Origin: Collybia mongolica
Lineage: Eukaryota > Basidiomycota > Agaricomycetes > Agaricales > Clitocybaceae
Direction of reading: 5' to 3'
Assembly (NCBI GenBank): GCA_013420905.1
Contig: JAAXNY010000006.1
Coordinates: forward strand, 1,116,001-1,180,000
DNA length: 64,000 bases
This document shows positions 58,318-64,000 of this stretch, piece after piece. Below the pieces are notes generated by a model. That model made no database searches. It saw only the letters and a program-made list of their open reading frames with translations, and was not told the DNA's origin. Both the position numbers and the translations under genes were made by a program. How positions within the stretch are numbered: position 1 is the first letter of the stretch; every line of letters starts with the position of its first letter.

Positions 58318-59276
58318 TAGCAATGCTTCTTGATCTTTTACCACCACCATCCGACCATGGGAATTCATCCCTCCTGCACTAGGTCATCCCTAAACTACCT
58401 AACACCTCATCCCTAATCAAGATCACCTTTCATCAGACCATTCTTTCAGCCTGGGCCACTATCCTTTTACACCATATCCAAATTTTAACTTATCAGAGCT
58501 GATCCTGACTATCTGCAGGGTCATCTCATCTTGCCTGTACTGGGGGCTTCACTAATCTGTTCACATCCACCTTATCAACTACCAGGCCACACAAGGACAC
58601 CACAACTCTTGTACTCTGCTTTGTGCAGATCCTTAGGGAGTGTCACTGCCAACATTTTTGACAATTTTTTCATACTTGCTTAACCACTACACCCAAATAC
58701 AAAAGGAGGAAGGGGTCTGGCCCCCAATCAGCTACTGTCCCTGCACAGAGCACACCTCTTGGGGAGAATGCCAGTTTATCATCCAATGGTGGGATTTGGT
58801 GGCCTCATTTTGGAGGGGAGTCATTGCTTTGGGAGAGCAGTGTGGAACAGGGGGGCAAGTAATAGGGGGATTCAGGAGAGGGGGAGCAGGTTTGAGGTAT
58901 GGGTTGTTCATTTAGATTGGACATTTATTTTTGACACTGGGGGGGAGTAATGGGTTTCCAGGGTGACCTGAAAAAACCAGGGGGGGAGTGGAATGGGGTA
59001 CCAACGTGAAGGGAGGGGACCATGCCCCAACAAGCAAAGGCAAACCTTTAAGGTGTTGGGAGGTTCAGACATGGTACAGTACAATACCATTGGACTGCAG
59101 GTATCCTCAGTCTAGACCTGTAATATGACCTGGAGAACAACTTAGTGTACAGCTCCACCCTGATGGCCCATTACAGATTACTTAGTGGTAATAGGTGTTT
59201 ATGCCTGCATGTAGCTGGGTCAAACCCACATGCGCTTAATATTATTATATGAACCAAAAAAAAAAAAAAAAAAAAA
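58318..59276 (+). mobile_element. Poly(A)-tailed retroposon, copy 3 (longest)
   Basis: The copy runs from AGCAATGCTTCTTGATC to an A21 run (59256-59276) after TTAATATTATTATATGAACC. It aligns with copy 1 over its whole length and includes the 76 bp copy 1 lost (58791-58866). A 91-codon frame (58640-58915) is also open in copy 2, but copy 1 loses it through the deletion. A tRNA-like segment with AGTGGTAATAGG and GGGTCAAACCCAC lies at about 59172-59230. I could not find a convincing target-site duplication around it. Confidence 0.75.
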
Positions 59277-59988
59277 GACTACATGTAGTCCATGCCAAAT
59301 ATGATTGCTGTATGGCCATACAGAAATACATGTCTATCCATTGGGGCCATGCATGGTCAACTAGAACTGTATGGTACAATTACATGTAGTTACATATTTG
59401 TATTGTAGTGGACAATGTAGCACTGCAGACCATACCATACACTACATTGTATATGCCCACTGGACTGTATGGTACATTACATTGTAGCTTACCTACCTGG
59501 AAATGAAAGTATGAAATTGCTTCATGAAGACAATTCTTGGCTTTGTCTTAGATACGTGGTATAGACTTAAATTAACATGTGTTTAATGATTAAATTATTT
59601 GTATCTGTTATATGCTGTTTAAAATGAGAGTTATGTGGAATTGAGCATTGTGCACGGTGAGCAAGCTCCTCATTCAGTAGGCGGGCACTTGCATACAAAT
59701 TCGTTCTTTATTACCGCATGTTGATTGGCTGGGACGAGCGGATTAGCCAATAGAAAAAACCTGAAAGCTTGAATCCATCACTCCCTGACATATGTACCGC
59801 ACACGTACGAAACTCCGTTAATCATCAAACAATACGGCAAGCGTACATAAGTGAACGAAGTTTATCTATAAGAGCACCAAAAGAGTGGACACAACAAAGT
59901 ACTCTAGCATAAAAAATTGAAAAGGGGATTCCATGATATACAACGCTTCTAAAGGGATGTAGATAGACGTAGAAAATGTCGACATAAC
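59277..59988. other. Intergenic, 0.7 kb
   Basis: Variants of CATACA/TGTATGG words (ACTGTATGGTACA and similar) recur between 59300 and 59490, suggesting a degenerate repeat. The right part is 3' flank of the histidine kinase gene. Confidence 0.45.
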
Positions 59989-62900
59989 TTAGGTTGTATT
60001 GGAGAGCTGACCGAACATCGACATGAGAGATATCAAATCGCCTGTTCAGGAACTGTTAGTAATCGTGGCATAGCAAGGACAATAGACCCTACTCTTCTTC
60101 AGAGGTTTACTAAAGAAAGCGTTCATTCCCGCACTGAGGCATAACTGTTTTGTTGATTCTTGACAATCGGCGCTCAATGCAACGACTGCGCAAAAATTGG
60201 TGAACGAGCAACAAAGCACAGCACGGTAGACGCACTGGGTAAGATAAACGGCGTTTTCCGCTTGCTTTCTAACATTCGCAGCCGTTTTGCGGCCTCCACC
60301 CCATCGCATATGGGCATATCTAGACATTTGTGTTAGAGGGAAGCGAGGTGGGCGGGCGAGTGGGGAAACGGACGGTGATCAAACAGGGCGACACTGAAAT
60401 AACCAGGTTCGTGAGCCTCCCATTCTTGATAATTGTGATGTTAATAAAATTCCAATCGTACAAAGAAGGGACACACCTGCAAGAGCCTCTTCTCCATTTC
60501 CAGTAGCAATGATATTGAGTTGATACCGCTGCAGTTGCTTGACTAAGAGGTTCTGTGCGATTGGATTGTCTACATTGACAGGTGAATGATAGACTATAGT
60601 CAAAATATATCATTTACTCACCTTCGGCTACCAAGACGTTGCCATATAATGTACGTTGTGCAGCCGCTATGTTTTCGATGGCCTTCGCAACATCAGTAGC
60701 CTGGCTGGAGGAAATGCTGTTCGGGAGATTTTTCAGCCCTGCTAGAGTCTGTAACATGCGAGCTTTTCGAGGAGGTTTGGTCATTTTGGCGACACCAGGC
60801 GTAGCGCTGTTGCCAAAGACTGCATGACCTGTTCGACTTGTAGTTGGAGTGTAGAGGTGTACTACCTTGGTATCCCGGAACACGGTTGACTGCAAAGAAT
60901 GAAGGTATCGAACGAGACTATCAACGTGAACCTCTGATTGGTCGTCAAGAATGATAAAGTCTAGGTGTGACGAAGAGGCCTTGTTGGCTTGCAGATGTGA
61001 CTCCATTTCGGTAATGGAGGACAACAACGTGATATGGAAGCCATTGAACATAGTTTTCAGAAACGCCAATGTGGCATTCGATGCTGAGCAGACGAGAATC
61101 CTCAACGGTTGTGGACTCATCAACGCAGATTTCACTTTTTCAATTTCGAGGGACGACTAACATGAGGAATCAGTCAACCACTTTCATTTGTTCAAGATAT
61201 CCATGAACTCACCTTTTGAGAATCTTCCGCGTCATAGATCTTCACCGGTATCGTAAACCAAAACATTGAACCTACGTTCAACTCCGAATGGACCCCGATT
61301 GCGCCACCCATCAGCTTAACTAATTGACGGGAAATAGAAAGCCCTAGCCCAGTGCCGCCAAACCTACGAGTGGATGAATTCTAAAGGGGTATTCAGCATC
61401 TAGGTAGGCAAGCCAGCAAGGAGAATTTACATCTGCTTGCTGAAATGGAACAAACAGAAGATCCACGTCGCTGGCTGAAAGACCAATTCCGGTATCTCTA
61501 AAAAGGGACGATAAGAAGGCCACACTCGGAATGACAGAAGCTTACTGAATGTCAAATTTGAGGTGAACTTCCTGAGGGGTGGAAGAAGGCATCTGTTCCA
61601 CCGAGCATGTAACACGGACAGACCCGTGGGCAGTGAACTTTACTGCATTCCCAATTAAATTCATCAAGACTAGACACATACGTCACAGTCTATTTTGATG
61701 AATATATTCCGCTCTCACCTTGTCGGATTCGAGCATAATCTGCGTAAACCCCTGAACAACATCAGTCTGCCGTAACGGGGTACCAAACGACCACAACATA
61801 CAAGCAGGTACATTAGGCTCGATGTTAAAAGAGAGGTCCAGCTTCTTTGCTGCCATTGGCAAAAGGAGTTCCATACAATCCTTCCCAAGTTGAAGTTAAG
61901 CGAGTGGTTGGGCATGTGTATGTGGGAACGTACCGCAATAATATTCTGTTACGTTTAAGTATACCAGATATGAAATCAATGGCGTCATTTACTCACCTCC
62001 ACTAAAAATCCACTGGGTTCCAACTTGACCGCTGGATGTCGGATTAACAACAAGTAGAATTAATGGAATGGCCACAAACCCGACGCCTCGAGTTTGCTAT
62101 AATCTAAAATCGAGTCGATTATCTGAATACAGGGTTCAGAGACATTTCTGTGGACACCATATCATTTCGTACTTTCAGAAGAAGTTCGCAGGATTGCTTT
62201 GCAGTTTGAACTTTGATGCATATGAGTGAGGGACTGAATTTATAGTAATTTGCGGTAGTTACCGATTTCATTTTGACCCGGATTGAGTTCAGTCCCGCTA
62301 AGCAAATCGAGCAATCCATAGAAGGAACTGGCCAGAATATTAGACCGGTGTCAGGGAGGGAATAGAATAATTACCTGAATGGTGTCCGAAGCTCGTGGCT
62401 CATGGATGCTAAGAAATTACTTTTGATCTACAATGACAAACGTCATTCACACTCAACAGAAGCGAAACGAGATACCAACCTTGGTAGCCTTGAGTGCATC
62501 CTCCCTGCTTTTCCGAGCGGCTTCCAATGCTTCCCTTTGAGCTGCAATCATTTTGAGGTTTTCCTTCGTTCCAGTTTGGACAGAACGGAACAACAGTGCA
62601 TTGGCTATACTTATACTTGCTTGCTGACAAAGAAGGGTCAATACCGTCACTGTATTCTGCGAAAATGGGTGATTGGCTGCGAAATAGACGGCTCCAAACG
62701 TTTGACCACGATTGCTAAAGATAGGAAGGCAGACGACAGAACGATGCAGCGTTTGTCGAGCTTCAGACGAAAAGCGTGAGTCCAACGAGGCATCATCATA
62801 ATATACCCGTTCTTTTGAATTTAGAGCTGTGGATTTATGAGCATAAGATAAGAGCCACTAAGCTATCAGTGCTGACTATATTGGATGATTGCCCTCTGCA

Positions 62901-64000
62901 ATGGATCTACGATGGTGCGAGTAGGTTTTGGATTCCTGGGATGCATTAGGAAAAACCCATTTCATGAGAGTTTAACTCACTCGTGAACTTGGCAACGCTC
63001 AGGAGGTACCATACTTGTAGCGACTGTGTAATCCCCAGCTTCCCGTGCGATAACCACTATTATGTACAACCAAGTTGAGTGACGGTTGGTGTGAAGAAGC
63101 TTCAAGATATACCACAAGTGTTTTGTGACCCTGAAGTCTCTTTTGACACGCATCAGAACAAATGATCGACGTACAGCGTGCCACTTACCAGTTGCTATCT
63201 CAGTCAGCCTTTGCAAAGCTGAATGGGATTTAAATAGTTTGTCGTGCTTATCAGACAATCATGCGCACCGGAAGAAAGATTAATGTCACTAGATATGTCC
63301 TTACTCCACTTAAGAATCGAAGCGAGGTCTGCGGCACTGAGGGTAGATTCCTGGTCTCCTTGGTTGTCTGACTTGCTTTGTTCATGAGCGTGAGGCCGCG
63401 AAATCGCTCCCACGGAAATGCTATCCGTCTGAACACCGGCGTCGGCAGAGAATATTGACCGTTTCAATGGATAGTGCGATCGAATACCGACTAGTTTTGT
63501 AAGATGTGTCCTAGGTCAAGTCAAAAGCTATTACAATGGTCTTGGGAAGGGACTCAGCGCATTACACAATTCCTTGTGCACCCCACTGTGAATGCCGAGC
63601 AATTCCTCGCCGTTGAAGCTCACTCCCGAGGCCCTCAATCCCACACCTTACAAAATGGCTACCCTGCTTTAAGAGGGGGATTCAGTCTTGAAACAAGTCC
63701 CTCTAAAGCATGACTCACAAGAAAAAGACCCCAGCCTTCTTCAAGAAGCCAATCATTATTAACTGCGAGTCTGTAGTTGGCTCTGCTTCATTTTTTCCTA
63801 TGCCGCAGGGTATTCATTACGCACTTTACAGCAACATCATAGAGTTTGAATGCCTCCGGACTCTTGACCAATCCCGCGATCTCCGCATCCTTGAGTATGT
63901 CGTAAGGTGAATTCGAGGAATGATCACATGTAACTCACGACGAGAGCCACCCAAGTACTGACATTGACCGGACTCGGTGAAAGCCACCTAATCATTTATC
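59989..64000 (-). CDS. Large hybrid sensor histidine kinase (GAF-HisKA-HATPase-receiver), C-terminal part
   Basis: This is a two-component phosphorelay sensor. The 5' end lies beyond the right edge. Read from there: [53 protein letters not shown] (region preceding GAF in kinases with N-terminal protein-kinase and AAA domains). Next are [19 protein letters not shown] and a GAF domain ([20 protein letters not shown]). The H box is [13 protein letters not shown], with the phospho-histidine codon at 62395-62397. [14 protein letters not shown], the N box [18 protein letters not shown]1 [10 protein letters not shown] and G2 [15 protein letters not shown] are intact. The receiver follows after a long linker: [33 protein letters not shown] (phospho-Asp) and FFSKPLKK (Lys). 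Its end is [16 protein letters not shown] with the stop at 59989-59991. Many short introns are present. The architecture resembles class X fungal kinases (Mak2/Mak3 type of fission yeast), though the N-terminal domains are not visible. Confidence 0.9.

Noticed and set aside
58640..58915. The 91-codon frame shared by retroposon copies 2 and 3 as a real protein
   Set aside because: It is broken in copy 1, has no known motif, and most of its length is low-complexity GGG/GGA DNA; conservation reflects recent common origin of the copies.
1..64000. CRISPR arrays, rRNA genes, bacterial-type operons
   Set aside because: No regularly spaced repeats, no rRNA sequence, and the intron-rich gene structure is eukaryotic.

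Overview
The window reads as nuclear DNA of a mushroom-forming basidiomycete (Agaricomycetes). Genes are compact and broken by many short introns (mostly 48-60 nt), and neighbours are packed head to head or tail to tail. The cytoplasmic dynein heavy chain is present as a motor-only gene, an arrangement known from Agaricomycetes such as Schizophyllum. I cannot name the species. All exon joins were made by eye from splice consensus and family conservation.

Layout: 1-0.3 kb, the 3' end of an HSP90 co-chaperone p23 gene (+). 0.57-8.2 kb, two inverted paralogues of a fungal secreted-protein family (- and +) flanking a HAD sugar/glycerol-phosphate phosphatase (-). 8.6-11.4 kb, an MGR2/ROMO1-type TIM23 subunit (-), the peroxisomal RING protein PEX10 (+) and the spliceosomal protein SmE (-). 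11.6-23.0 kb, a 21-exon dynein motor gene (+, about 3,455 codons) lacking the N-terminal tail. 23.2-25.0 kb, homoserine kinase (-) and two intron-containing tRNA-Asp genes (+). 25.4-34.4 kb, a disordered Q/P/Y-rich protein (-), mitochondrial ribosomal protein mL43 (+), a Ser/Pro-rich protein (+) and an unknown protein (-).

34.9-48.9 kb is an AT-rich, strongly CpG-depleted island of mobile elements. It holds pieces of an MFS transporter pseudogene, a 4.3 kb hAT transposon with perfect 17-bp ends and an 8-bp target duplication inserted inside that pseudogene, an old Gypsy/LTR relic, two copies of a poly(A)-tailed retroposon and a small TIR element. The hAT transposase carries TGA stops that fit C-to-T change at CGA codons.

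Genes resume at 49.0 kb: a PHO85-type CDK (-), the U3 processome protein UTP5/WDR43 (+), a formamidopyrimidine-DNA glycosylase (-) and an intact MFS transporter (+) that is the sister of the ruined copy. A third retroposon copy lies at 58.3-59.3 kb. The window ends in the C-terminal half of a large GAF/histidine-kinase/receiver protein (-) that runs off the right edge.

Most genes are housekeeping and share no single pathway. The main points of interest are the split dynein motor, an exon-intron-exon duplication in a secreted-protein gene, and the contrast between the two MFS copies.
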